A stretch of DNA of 64,000 nt from positions 11,904,001 through 11,968,000 of the forward strand of contig NZ_JADBEK010000001.1 of NCBI RefSeq assembly GCF_014873145.1, given 5' to 3'. The stretch comes from Nonomuraea angiospora (GTDB lineage: Bacteria; Actinomycetota; Actinomycetes; Streptosporangiales; Streptosporangiaceae). Shown here piece after piece: positions 49,051 to 56,923 of this stretch. The notes under the pieces were generated by a model. That model was not told where the DNA came from, did not search any database, and worked only from the letters and a program-made list of their open reading frames with translations. The translations under genes were made by a program, and so were the position numbers. The stretch's first letter is position 1; each line of letters starts with the position of its first letter.

Positions 49051-52000
49051 ATGCGTCCCAGCCCCCTCACCTTCGCAGCGGCCCTCGCACTCGCGGCCAC
49101 GGCCATGACCGCCCCGGCGTCCGCCGATCCTGGGTCGGCGGCCGTCCCGTCGCCCGGCGCGGAGCCCACCCCGACGTACGAGCTGCCCTCCCCGGAGACG
49201 CCGCCCACCGGAGCGCCCCCGCCCAGCCCCACCGCGCAGAACGAGCCGCCCAGGCCGGCGCGGGTGGCCCGGCCGATCGCGATCTCGTCCCCGGAGCTGC
49301 GCGTGGAGCTCGACCCGGGCTTCCCGCGCGTCCTCGGCTACACCGACCGGGCGAGCGGCGCCACGCTCGGCGGCAGCGCGGGCGTGCCCGCCGTCGTCCT
49401 CAACGGCCAGGCGCGGGCCGCCACCGTGGCGCTGACCGGGAACGACGGCGCGACCGCCCGCTACCGGCTGACCTTCCCCGATCTCGGCGGCGTCGCGCTC
49501 GGGGCGAGAATTGGGGTCAAGGGCCGGGTGACGACGTTCCGGATCGACTCGGTGGCCGACACCGAGGCGTTCCGCGTCAACACCATCGACCTGCCCGGCC
49601 ATGACCTGGTGTCGGTGTCGAGCGCGCAGCCGGGCGCGGCGACCGCGTTCACCCGGCTGGACCCGAACGCCACCCGCACCGCCGACGTCTTCGCCCAGGT
49701 CACGCCGGGCACCGCGCCCGAGCCCAACCCGGTCGGGGCCACGTACGCGATCGTGAACACCGATCGGCTGGCCGCCGCGATCGAGACGAACTCCACCTAC
49801 GACCGCCCCTCGGGCGTCACCGACCGGGACGCCGCCAGGCTCTGGCACCAGGCCAGGAGGGACGCCGGCGGCACGGTCACCGTGGGCGTGTGGAGCGGCC
49901 AGTGGACGCACCGCGCGACCGGCTCGCCGTTCACCGAGGAGCCGCCCTGGGCCAGGATCGTGGTCACACCCGACGCCAACGGCGACGGGACGCTCGACTG
50001 GCAGGACGGCGCGGTGGCGTTCAGGGCCATCGCCGTCAGGGCGCCCGGCGCCGAGCGGACCCGGGACCGCGTGGTCACGCACATCCCGTTCAACTTCTCC
50101 AGCCAGGCCACGCACCCGTTCCTGCGCACCCTGGACGACGTCAAGCGCATCTCGCTGGCCACCGACGGCCTCGGGCAGCTCGCGCTGCTCAAGGGCTACC
50201 AGTCGGAGGGCCACGACGCGGCGCACCCCGACTACGGCGGCAACCACAACCGCCGCGCGGGCGGGCTCAAGGACCTGAACACGCTGCTCAAGGCCGGCAA
50301 GGACTGGAACGCCACGTTCGGCGCGCACATCAACGCCACCGAGTCCTACCCCGAGGCCAGGAGCTTCAGCGAGCAGCTCGTCGACAAGGCCGCCAAGGGC
50401 TGGAACTGGCTCGACCAGGCGTACCTGATCGACCAGCGCGGCGACCTCACCAGGGGCACCCTGGCCGGGCGCCTCGCGCGGCTGCGCGCCGAGACCGACC
50501 GCAACCTCGCGGTGCTGTACGTGGACGTGTTCAGGCCGTTCGGCTGGGTGGCCGACCGCACGCTGGCCGAGCTGCGAGAGCAGGGCTGGCAGGTGAGCAC
50601 GGAGTGGTCGGACAAGCTGGAACGCGCGTCCCTGTGGTCCCACTGGGCCAACGACCTCGACTACGGCGGGGTCACCAACAAGGGGCTGAACTCCCAGATC
50701 ATCCGCTTCATCCGCAACGACGAGAAGGACGTCTGGAACGCCCACCCGATCCTCGGCAACGCCCGCATCGTCGAGTTCGAGGGCTGGCAGGCGAAGAACG
50801 ACTTCACCGCGTTCTACCGCAACATCTGGGAGCACAACCTGCCGGTCAAGTTCCTGCAGCACTACAAGATCATGGACTGGAACGCGGACGAGATCGTCTT
50901 CTCCGGCGGCGTGCGCGGCACGTACCGGGACGGGAGGCGCGAGCTGTTCGCCGGCGGGCACAAGGTGCTCGACGGGGGCGCCTACCTGCTGCCGTGGCAG
51001 GGCAAGTACTACCACTACAACCCCGCGGGAGGGGCCACGACCTGGGACGCCGACCGGCCGATGACCGTCTACCGGCTCACCGGCCAGGGGCGGGTGGCCG
51101 CCGGCACGGTCACCCCGGACCACGGGAAGATCACGCTGCGGGCGGAGGCGGGCGTTCCGTACGTGCTCTACCCCGGCAGGGCGCCCCGGCAGCCGGACCC
51201 GGACTGGGGGCAGGGCAGCGGCGTGCGCGACCCCGGCTTCAACGGCGACCGGCTCACCGGCTGGACCGTCACGGGCCCCGTGAGCGTCCGCCAGAACGAC
51301 CTGGGCCACCGGGTGGCGCTGCTCGGCGGCGGGGCGCGGGCGCGGCTGGAGCAGCGGCTGACGGGCCTGCGGCCCGGCCGCACCTACACCGCCTCGGCCT
51401 TCGTCGAGGTCGAGCCCGGCCGGACCCGCGAGACCACCCTGGAGATCGCCGGGCGGGCGGTGACCGTGAGCCGGTCCACGGCCAGGAACTACATCGCCTC
51501 CGACGAGAAGCACGACACCTTCTTCCAGCGGGCCAAGGTGACCTTCACCGCGCCCGGCACGTCCGCCACGCTGCGGATCACGGCCGCCGCCGCGGACGGG
51601 GACGTGCGGGTGGACGACGTGCGGCTGTTCGAGCGGGAGCCGGCCGGTGACGTGGAGACGTTCGAGTCGGCGGAGCCCGGCTGGGGGCCGTTCGTGAAGG
51701 GGGACGCGGGCGGGTCGTTCGACGCGCGCACGCACCTGTCCGAGCGGCACGAGCCGTACACGCAGGCCGGGTGGAACGGCAAGACCATCGACGACGTGCT
51801 GAGCGGCGACTGGTCGCTGAAGGCGCACGAGGAGCGCCAGGGGCTCATCTACCGCACGCTGCCGTGGACGGCGCGGTTCGAGCCAGGGCACGCGTACGAG
51901 GTGTCCTTCGCCTACCAGAGCGCCCGGGCGGAGGCGTACCAGTGGGTGACCGGCTACGACAAGGGCGGCTCCAGTGTCGAGACCCGGCGCACGCCCATCC

Positions 52001-52923
52001 CCGAGCGGCGGACCACGGGGACGTTCAGGGAGCGGGTGGTGGCGGGGTGCGGGGACGTGTGGGTCGGGCTGCGCTCGCTCAAGGCCGAGCAGGCCGGGGC
52101 CGACTTCGTCCTCGACGACTTCTCCGTGACCGACCTCGGCGCGGCGCCGGACGTTCAGGCGTGCGGGTCGCTGGAGGTGGCGCCCGCAGGCGTCTTCGAG
52201 CAGGGGGCGGCCAACGAGGTCGTCACCACGTTCACGAACCTCGAGGACGCGCCGGCGCGGGACGTGCGGGTGACGCTGGACGTACCGGACGGGTGGACGG
52301 TCACCGGCGACGCGACCGGCGTCGTCGAGCCCGGCGGGAAGCTGACCACGGCCTGGCGGGTCACCCCGCCCGCGGACGCCTTCGGGAGCTACGAGCTCGG
52401 CGCCGCGGCCGGCTACTCCGTGGGCGGCGTGGCGAAGCGGCTCGCCGCGTCCGCGACCGTGCGCACGCTGCCCCGGCCGCCCGTGGCGGACGCCTACGCG
52501 AGCGACCTGGAGTGGGTCACGGCGGACAACGGCTGGGGGCCGGTGGAGCGCGACCGGTCCAACGGCGACACCGGCGAGGCCGACGGCGGGCCGATCGTCA
52601 TCGGGGGGCGGACGTTCTCCAAGGGGCTCGGCACGCACGCGCCGGCCAGGGTCCGCTTCCACCTGGGCGGCGCGTGCACGGAGTTCACGGCCTTCGTCGG
52701 GGTCGACGACGTGCAGGCCGCGCGGGGGTCCGTGCAGTTCGCCGTGGTGGCGGACGGGGTGGAGAAAGCGCGCAGCCCCGTCCTGCGGGCCGCCGACGCG
52801 GCGTACGAGCTGAGCGCGGACCTGACCGGAGCCCGTTACGTGGACCTGGTGGCAGGGGACGGCGGCGACGGGAATGGCAACGACCACGCCGACTGGGGCG
52901 GGGCCAGGTTCACGTGCGGCTGA
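49051..52923 (+). CDS. Secreted endo-alpha-N-acetylgalactosaminidase-like glycosidase (GH101 type)
   Basis: A 1290-residue secreted enzyme. Residues 1-25 are a signal peptide ending ASA. After a Pro-rich linker come a beta-sandwich and the catalytic barrel, with LYVDVF (Asp492) and GWQVSTEWSD (Glu518) placed like the GH101 nucleophile and acid/base. Downstream are carbohydrate-binding-like modules (about 715-1040), a NEW3-type domain and a C-terminal NPCBM-like domain (GGRTFSKGLGTHA). GH101 enzymes release the core-1 disaccharide from mucin-type O-glycans; its use by a soil actinomycete is unclear. ATG 49051 follows GAAAGGA. The gene's last bases begin a tandem repeat. Confidence 0.85.
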   Translation: MRPSPLTFAAALALAATAMTAPASADPGSAAVPSPGAEPTPTYELPSPETPPTGAPPPSPTAQNEPPRPARVARPIAISSPELRVELDPGFPRVLGYTDRASGATLGGSAGVPAVVLNGQARAATVALTGNDGATARYRLTFPDLGGVALGARIGVKGRVTTFRIDSVADTEAFRVNTIDLPGHDLVSVSSAQPGAATAFTRLDPNATRTADVFAQVTPGTAPEPNPVGATYAIVNTDRLAAAIETNSTYDRPSGVTDRDAARLWHQARRDAGGTVTVGVWSGQWTHRATGSPFTEEPPWARIVVTPDANGDGTLDWQDGAVAFRAIAVRAPGAERTRDRVVTHIPFNFSSQATHPFLRTLDDVKRISLATDGLGQLALLKGYQSEGHDAAHPDYGGNHNRRAGGLKDLNTLLKAGKDWNATFGAHINATESYPEARSFSEQLVDKAAKGWNWLDQAYLIDQRGDLTRGTLAGRLARLRAETDRNLAVLYVDVFRPFGWVADRTLAELREQGWQVSTEWSDKLERASLWSHWANDLDYGGVTNKGLNSQIIRFIRNDEKDVWNAHPILGNARIVEFEGWQAKNDFTAFYRNIWEHNLPVKFLQHYKIMDWNADEIVFSGGVRGTYRDGRRELFAGGHKVLDGGAYLLPWQGKYYHYNPAGGATTWDADRPMTVYRLTGQGRVAAGTVTPDHGKITLRAEAGVPYVLYPGRAPRQPDPDWGQGSGVRDPGFNGDRLTGWTVTGPVSVRQNDLGHRVALLGGGARARLEQRLTGLRPGRTYTASAFVEVEPGRTRETTLEIAGRAVTVSRSTARNYIASDEKHDTFFQRAKVTFTAPGTSATLRITAAAADGDVRVDDVRLFEREPAGDVETFESAEPGWGPFVKGDAGGSFDARTHLSERHEPYTQAGWNGKTIDDVLSGDWSLKAHEERQGLIYRTLPWTARFEPGHAYEVSFAYQSARAEAYQWVTGYDKGGSSVETRRTPIPERRTTGTFRERVVAGCGDVWVGLRSLKAEQAGADFVLDDFSVTDLGAAPDVQACGSLEVAPAGVFEQGAANEVVTTFTNLEDAPARDVRVTLDVPDGWTVTGDATGVVEPGGKLTTAWRVTPPADAFGSYELGAAAGYSVGGVAKRLAASATVRTLPRPPVADAYASDLEWVTADNGWGPVERDRSNGDTGEADGGPIVIGGRTFSKGLGTHAPARVRFHLGGACTEFTAFVGVDDVQAARGSVQFAVVADGVEKARSPVLRAADAAYELSADLTGARYVDLVAGDGGDGNGNDHADWGGARFTCG

Positions 52924-53026
52924 GCAGGCCCCTCAGGCCCGGACCGTTTCACGTGCGGCTGAGCGGGCCCCTCAGGCCCGGACCGTTTCACGTGCGGCTG
53001 AGCGGGGCCCCTCAGGCCCGGACCGC
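52911..53026. repeat. Three tandem 39-bp copies spanning two converging gene ends
   Basis: Units starting cacgtgcggctgagc begin at 52911, 52950 and 52989. The first contains the last codons and stop of the GH101-type gene; the third runs into the C-terminal codons and stop of the TetR gene on the other strand. The middle copy fills the gap, so the spacing between the two genes was lengthened by duplication. Confidence 0.85.
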
Positions 53027-53581
53027 CCTGGCGAACAGCGCGGACAGCCCGTCGGCGTACTCGGCCGGGTCCGCCTCCGGGTCGGCCTCCAGCAGGAACG
53101 GCAGCCCGTCCAGCGCGCGCTGGAGCGCCATCGCGGTCACCCGCACGTTGAACGCCCCGAACTCCCCGCTCTCCTGCCCCCAGACCAGCAACCGCTCGAT
53201 GGTGGACAGCTCCGGCAGGCCGGTGGCCGCGGGGCGGTGGTTGAGGAGGATCTCCGCGGCGGCGCGCGTCTCGGCGCGGTGCTCGCCGGCGTACTCCACC
53301 AGGGAGCGGATGTACGTCTCCAGCGCCGCGCCGGCCGTGCGCCGGGCGCTCACCCGCTCGGTCAGGTACGCCGAAAGCCGCCCCTGGATCGTCGCGATCA
53401 CCTCGCCGATCAGCTCGTCCTTGCCCGCGAAGTGGTACGAGATCAGGCGGGTGCTGCTGAGCCCGGCAGACCGGGCGATCCGGGCGAACGACGCCTGGTG
53501 GTAGCCGAGCTCGGCGATCGTCGCGATGGTCGCCCTCACGATCTGCGCCCGTCTGGCGGAGCTCGTGACCGTTACTGGCAT
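53012..53581 (-). CDS. TetR family transcriptional regulator
   Basis: A 189-residue TetR-type repressor. Residues 8-54 form the helix-turn-helix domain: RRAQIVRATIATIAELGYH, then FARIARSAGLSSTRLISYHF. The C-terminal ligand domain is unremarkable. ATG 53581 is preferred over a GTG at 53623, since the intervening DNA is AT-rich and looks like a promoter. It is divergent from the MauE-like gene and converges on the GH101-type gene; its target is not evident. Confidence 0.87.
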   Translation of the reverse strand: MPVTVTSSARRAQIVRATIATIAELGYHQASFARIARSAGLSSTRLISYHFAGKDELIGEVIATIQGRLSAYLTERVSARRTAGAALETYIRSLVEYAGEHRAETRAAAEILLNHRPAATGLPELSTIERLLVWGQESGEFGAFNVRVTAMALQRALDGLPFLLEADPEADPAEYADGLSALFARAVRA

Positions 53582-53582
53582 G

Positions 53583-53596
53583 AGTAAATTTTTACT
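53583..53596. promoter_or_regulatory. Small palindrome at the tetR start, possible autoregulatory site
   Basis: AGTAA-ATTT-TTACT lies immediately upstream of the tetR ATG, in the AT-rich divergent region. Its position fits autorepression, but the arms are only 5 bp. Confidence 0.35.
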
Positions 53597-53708
53597 TGAC
53601 TGCGTAATTCCCGCAAGAAACACGGCTTAGCCGGTGCTTATCCGCCGCGTGGTCATATGGATTCCCGATACTGTGCCCATCCCGGCGCAGAGAAAGAGGA
53701 GATGGCGT

Positions 53709-54242
53709 GTGGACGCGTCACTATCGTCACGCGGTGAGTTCTCGGCGATACCCTGGGTGACGACCGTCGCCCGGCTGGTCCTGGGCGGGGTGCTGATCGC
53801 GGCGGGAGGGCTCAAGATCGGCAACCCGGCCGACTCGGTCGTGGCGGTCAAGGCTTACCAGCTGCTGCCCGAGTCGATCGCCGTCACGGTGGGCTACGCC
53901 CTGCCGATCCTGGAGATCGTCGTCGGCCTGCTGCTGGTCGTCGGTCTGCTGACCAGGGTGGCCGCGGTGATCGCCGGGCTGCTCATGTTCGCCTTCGTGT
54001 TCGGCATCGCCTGGGCCTGGGCGCACGGCCTGCGGATCGACTGCGGCTGCTTCGGTGGCGGCGGCCAGCTGGGGGTAGGGGAGGAGCCGACGTACTTGCT
54101 CGACATCCTGCGCGACTTCGGGCTCGTGCTGCTCGGCGCCTGGGCGGTGCGTTTCCCGCCGGGCCGGTTCGCGCTCGACGGCGCCCTCGGACTGGGGGGC
54201 GACAATCGTATTGAAGGGGATGACGACGATGAGCAAGGCTGA
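53709..54242 (+). CDS. MauE/DoxX-like membrane protein
   Basis: A 177-residue protein with four membrane helices and a DCGCFGGG motif in the third loop, diagnostic of the MauE/DoxX-like family that works with thioredoxin-like partners in disulfide formation or reduction. GTG 53709 has GAGGAGA 7 nt upstream. Its end overlaps the start of a DsbA-like gene by 14 nt, supporting a joint role in extracytoplasmic thiol chemistry; that is inference. Confidence 0.87.
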   Translation: MDASLSSRGEFSAIPWVTTVARLVLGGVLIAAGGLKIGNPADSVVAVKAYQLLPESIAVTVGYALPILEIVVGLLLVVGLLTRVAAVIAGLLMFAFVFGIAWAWAHGLRIDCGCFGGGGQLGVGEEPTYLLDILRDFGLVLLGAWAVRFPPGRFALDGALGLGGDNRIEGDDDDEQG

Positions 54243-54987
54243 GCGCACCAAGACGAAGACGGCGCGCGAGAAGATCAGGGAACAGCAGGCCGAGGCCCGC
54301 CTCCGCGAAAGGCGCAGGCGCATCGCCACCTACGTGACCGCCGGGGCGGTCGCGGTGGCCGCCGTCGGGCTCGGCTGGTGGTACGCGGCCAGCAACTCGC
54401 AGGCGGAGGAGGCCGCCGGGGCGCTCGCGTCCGTCACGGTGCAGCCCGACGGCTCGGTCGTGATGGCCAACCAGGGCGTCACCACGCCCGTGGTCGACGT
54501 CTACGAGGACTTCCAGTGTCCCGCCTGCAAGGAGCTCGAGCGGGTCAGCGGCCAGACCTTCAAGAACCTCGCCGCCGAGGGCAAGGCCAAGGTCGTCTAC
54601 CACCCGATCACGATCTTCTCCCAGGAGCCGACCAAGTCCAACTCCGTACGCGCGGGCAGCGCCGCCCGGTGCGTCGCCGACGGCAAGCAGTGGCTCGCCT
54701 TCCACGACCTGCTCTACCAGAACCAGCCGTCCGAGACCGAGGCCGGCTTCACGGTCGACCAGCTGAAGAACTGGGGCAAGCAGGCCGGGGTGACCGCGCC
54801 GGACTTCGACCAGTGCGTCACCACGCAGAAGCACGCCGACGCGCAGCTCTCGTACAGCAAGAAGATCATCGACGCGCAGAAGATCGACCATACGCCGACG
54901 GTGAAACTGAACGGCAAGGAAATCGACAATCCCGTACTCTTCAGCCCGCAAGATCTGCGCGAAGCGATTACGAAGGCGGCCAAGTAG
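54229..54987 (+). CDS. Membrane-anchored DsbA-like thiol oxidoreductase
   Basis: A 252-residue protein: a strongly basic cytoplasmic N terminus with a coiled-coil look, one membrane helix (about 36-55), and an outer thioredoxin-fold domain with the active site CPAC (Cys97, Cys100) in YEDFQCPACKELE and the cis-Pro loop HTPTVKLNG. It resembles DsbA-like proteins of mycobacteria. ATG 54229 with AAGGGG 10 nt upstream is chosen; ATG 54220 is possible. It overlaps the MauE-like gene and precedes lgt by 26 nt. Confidence 0.9.
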   Translation: MSKAERTKTKTAREKIREQQAEARLRERRRRIATYVTAGAVAVAAVGLGWWYAASNSQAEEAAGALASVTVQPDGSVVMANQGVTTPVVDVYEDFQCPACKELERVSGQTFKNLAAEGKAKVVYHPITIFSQEPTKSNSVRAGSAARCVADGKQWLAFHDLLYQNQPSETEAGFTVDQLKNWGKQAGVTAPDFDQCVTTQKHADAQLSYSKKIIDAQKIDHTPTVKLNGKEIDNPVLFSPQDLREAITKAAK

Positions 54988-54999
54988 TCTCTCTTCCGC

Positions 55000-55005
55000 T
55001 ACCCT
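55000..55005 (+). promoter_or_regulatory. -10 element of lgt, giving a near-leaderless transcript
   Basis: TACCCT ends 8 nt before the lgt ATG, so initiation would fall about 2 nt before it. No ribosome-binding site is visible. No clear -35. Confidence 0.4.
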
Positions 55006-55013
55006 CACGTGAC

Positions 55014-56222
55014 ATGCCCCTTGCCTCGATTCCCAGCCCTTCCCAGGGGGTCTGGTATCTCGGAATCATCCCGATCCGGGCTTATGCGCTATGCATCGTG
55101 CTCGGCGTCATCGTCGCCGTCTGGCTGAGCGAGCGGCGCTGGCAAGCCCGCGGTGGCCAGAAGGGGACGATCGTCGACATCGCGGTCCCCGCGGTCATCT
55201 TCGGCCTGATCGGCGGCCGCCTCTACCACGTCATCACCGACTGGCAGACCTACTTCGGCAGCCGCGCGATCAAGGAGCCCATCCAGGCGCTGTTCATCTG
55301 GGAGGGCGGCCTCGGCATCTGGGGCGCGATCTCACTCGGCGCGCTCGGCGTCTGGTTCGCCGTGCGCAAACGCGGCATCTCCATGAGCGCCGTCGCCGAC
55401 ACGGTCGCGCCCGGCATCGCCTTCGCCCAGGCCATCGGCCGCTGGGGCAACTGGTTCAACCAGGAGCTCTACGGCTCGCCGACCACGCTGCCGTGGGGCC
55501 TGGAGATCGACGTCGACCACGGGGGCGAGCCGGGGGTGCTCTACCACCCGACCTTCCTGTACGAGTCGCTGTGGGACGTGGCGCTCGGCTTCGTGCTCAT
55601 CTTCGCGGGCCGGCGCTTCGCCCTGCACCACGGGCGGCTGTTCGCCCTCTACGTCGCCGGCTACACGGCGGGCCGCTTCTGGATCGAAGGGCTGCGCATC
55701 GACCCGGTCGGCGGCGTGGACCACGCGGTGACGTTCCTCGGGCTGCGGATCAACCAGTGGACCTCGATCGTGCTGTTCGTGGCGGCGCTGGCGTACTTCT
55801 GGCTGTCCAGGAAGCGCGACAGCGTGGAGATCGTGGCCCCGGCCGAGCCGGCCGAGCCGGCCGAGCCGGCCGACCCGGCACACCCCGCCGACCAGGCGGA
55901 CGCCGACTCCGAGGACACGCGGGACAGGGCGGCGGAGGAGCCCGCCTCGACCGACGACGGCGAGGACCCCCCGACCCCTCGACCAGCGGCCGAGACGTCC
56001 AAGGACGAAGCCGCGGACGACCCGGCTCCGGCGACCGAGAAGGCCACGGCCGCCGAAGCCGCGGACGATGGGGCACCGGCGGACGAGAAGGCCGCAGACG
56101 GGAAGGCCACGGACGCGGAAGTCACGGACGCTCCGGCGCCCGCGGCGGATGATGCGACCCCCGCCGACGGGGTAGGGGCAGCCGACCCCGAAGTCGTGAC
56201 GAAGGAGAAGAACTCGCGATGA
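55014..56222 (+). CDS. lgt: Prolipoprotein diacylglyceryl transferase with long acidic tail
   Basis: Lgt transfers diacylglycerol to the lipobox Cys of prolipoproteins, the step before LspA (2913). Membrane core residues 1-280 carry IPIRAYALCIVLG, GRLYHVITDW with the essential His, the Lgt signature GRWGNWFNQELYG, and YHPTFLYESLWD. After the last helix there is an extension of about 120 residues, rich in Ala, Glu, Asp and Pro (AEPAEPAEPADP), lacking structure signals; such tails occur in actinomycete Lgt. The stop overlaps the VIT gene as ATGA. Confidence 0.95.
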   Translation: MPLASIPSPSQGVWYLGIIPIRAYALCIVLGVIVAVWLSERRWQARGGQKGTIVDIAVPAVIFGLIGGRLYHVITDWQTYFGSRAIKEPIQALFIWEGGLGIWGAISLGALGVWFAVRKRGISMSAVADTVAPGIAFAQAIGRWGNWFNQELYGSPTTLPWGLEIDVDHGGEPGVLYHPTFLYESLWDVALGFVLIFAGRRFALHHGRLFALYVAGYTAGRFWIEGLRIDPVGGVDHAVTFLGLRINQWTSIVLFVAALAYFWLSRKRDSVEIVAPAEPAEPAEPADPAHPADQADADSEDTRDRAAEEPASTDDGEDPPTPRPAAETSKDEAADDPAPATEKATAAEAADDGAPADEKAADGKATDAEVTDAPAPAADDATPADGVGAADPEVVTKEKNSR

Positions 56223-56923
56223 GTGATCGCGCGGAGATCCACCACCAGCATCGCGACGTCACCGGAGGCTGGTTGCGGCCCTCGGTGTTCGGCGCGATGG
56301 ACGGCCTGGTGTCGAACTTCGCGCTCATCGCGGGTGTCGCGGGCGGCACGACCAACACGAAGGTCATCGCCCTCGGAGGCGTCGCCGGGCTCGCCGCCGG
56401 AGCGCTGTCCATGGCGGGCGGCGAGTACGTCTCGGTCGCCAGCCAGCGCGAGCTGGCCCAGGCCGAGATCGCCGTCGAGCGGCGCGAGCTCGCCCGCCAC
56501 CCTGACGACGAGCAGGCGGAGCTGGCACAGACGTTCGTCGACAAGGGCGTGGAGCCCGGCCTGGCCGCCGAGGTGTCCAGGCAGATCTCCCGCAACCCGG
56601 ACCGCGCGCTGGAGGTCCACGCTCAGAACGAACTGGGCGTCGCCCCCGGCGAGCTGCCCTCCCCGGTGGTGGCCGCGGTGTCGTCGTTCCTGTCGTTCGG
56701 CTTGGGGGCGGTGCTGCCCCTGCTGCCGTACCTGTTCGGCGCCAGTGACCTGGTGCTGTCGGCCGCGGTGTCCTGCGTCGCCCTGTTCGCGGCGGGCGCG
56801 CTGGTCTCGGCGGTGACGGCGCGCAGTTGGTGGTTCTCAGGGCTGCGCCAGCTCGTGGTGGGCGCGATCGCCGCGGCGGTCACGTTCGGCCTCGGCAACC
56901 TGATCGGCGCGGCGGGCCTGTGA
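56219..56923 (+). CDS. VIT1/CCC1 family iron/manganese transporter
   Basis: A 234-residue protein with five membrane helices and the VIT family pattern: GWLRPSVFGAMDGLVSNFAL in the first helix, ALSMAGGEYVSVASQRE in the second, and a cytosolic metal-binding loop (ERRELARHPDDEQAELAQTF). VIT1/CCC1 proteins store or export Fe and Mn. The ATG overlaps the lgt stop, and the end overlaps the SWPAR-repeat gene by one base. Confidence 0.9.
   Translation: MSDRAEIHHQHRDVTGGWLRPSVFGAMDGLVSNFALIAGVAGGTTNTKVIALGGVAGLAAGALSMAGGEYVSVASQRELAQAEIAVERRELARHPDDEQAELAQTFVDKGVEPGLAAEVSRQISRNPDRALEVHAQNELGVAPGELPSPVVAAVSSFLSFGLGAVLPLLPYLFGASDLVLSAAVSCVALFAAGALVSAVTARSWWFSGLRQLVVGAIAAAVTFGLGNLIGAAGL

Noticed and set aside
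48907..52887. A 1326-codon minus-strand frame opposite the glycosidase gene
   Set aside because: The plus strand encodes a signal peptide and recognisable glycosidase domains; the minus frame shows no motif.
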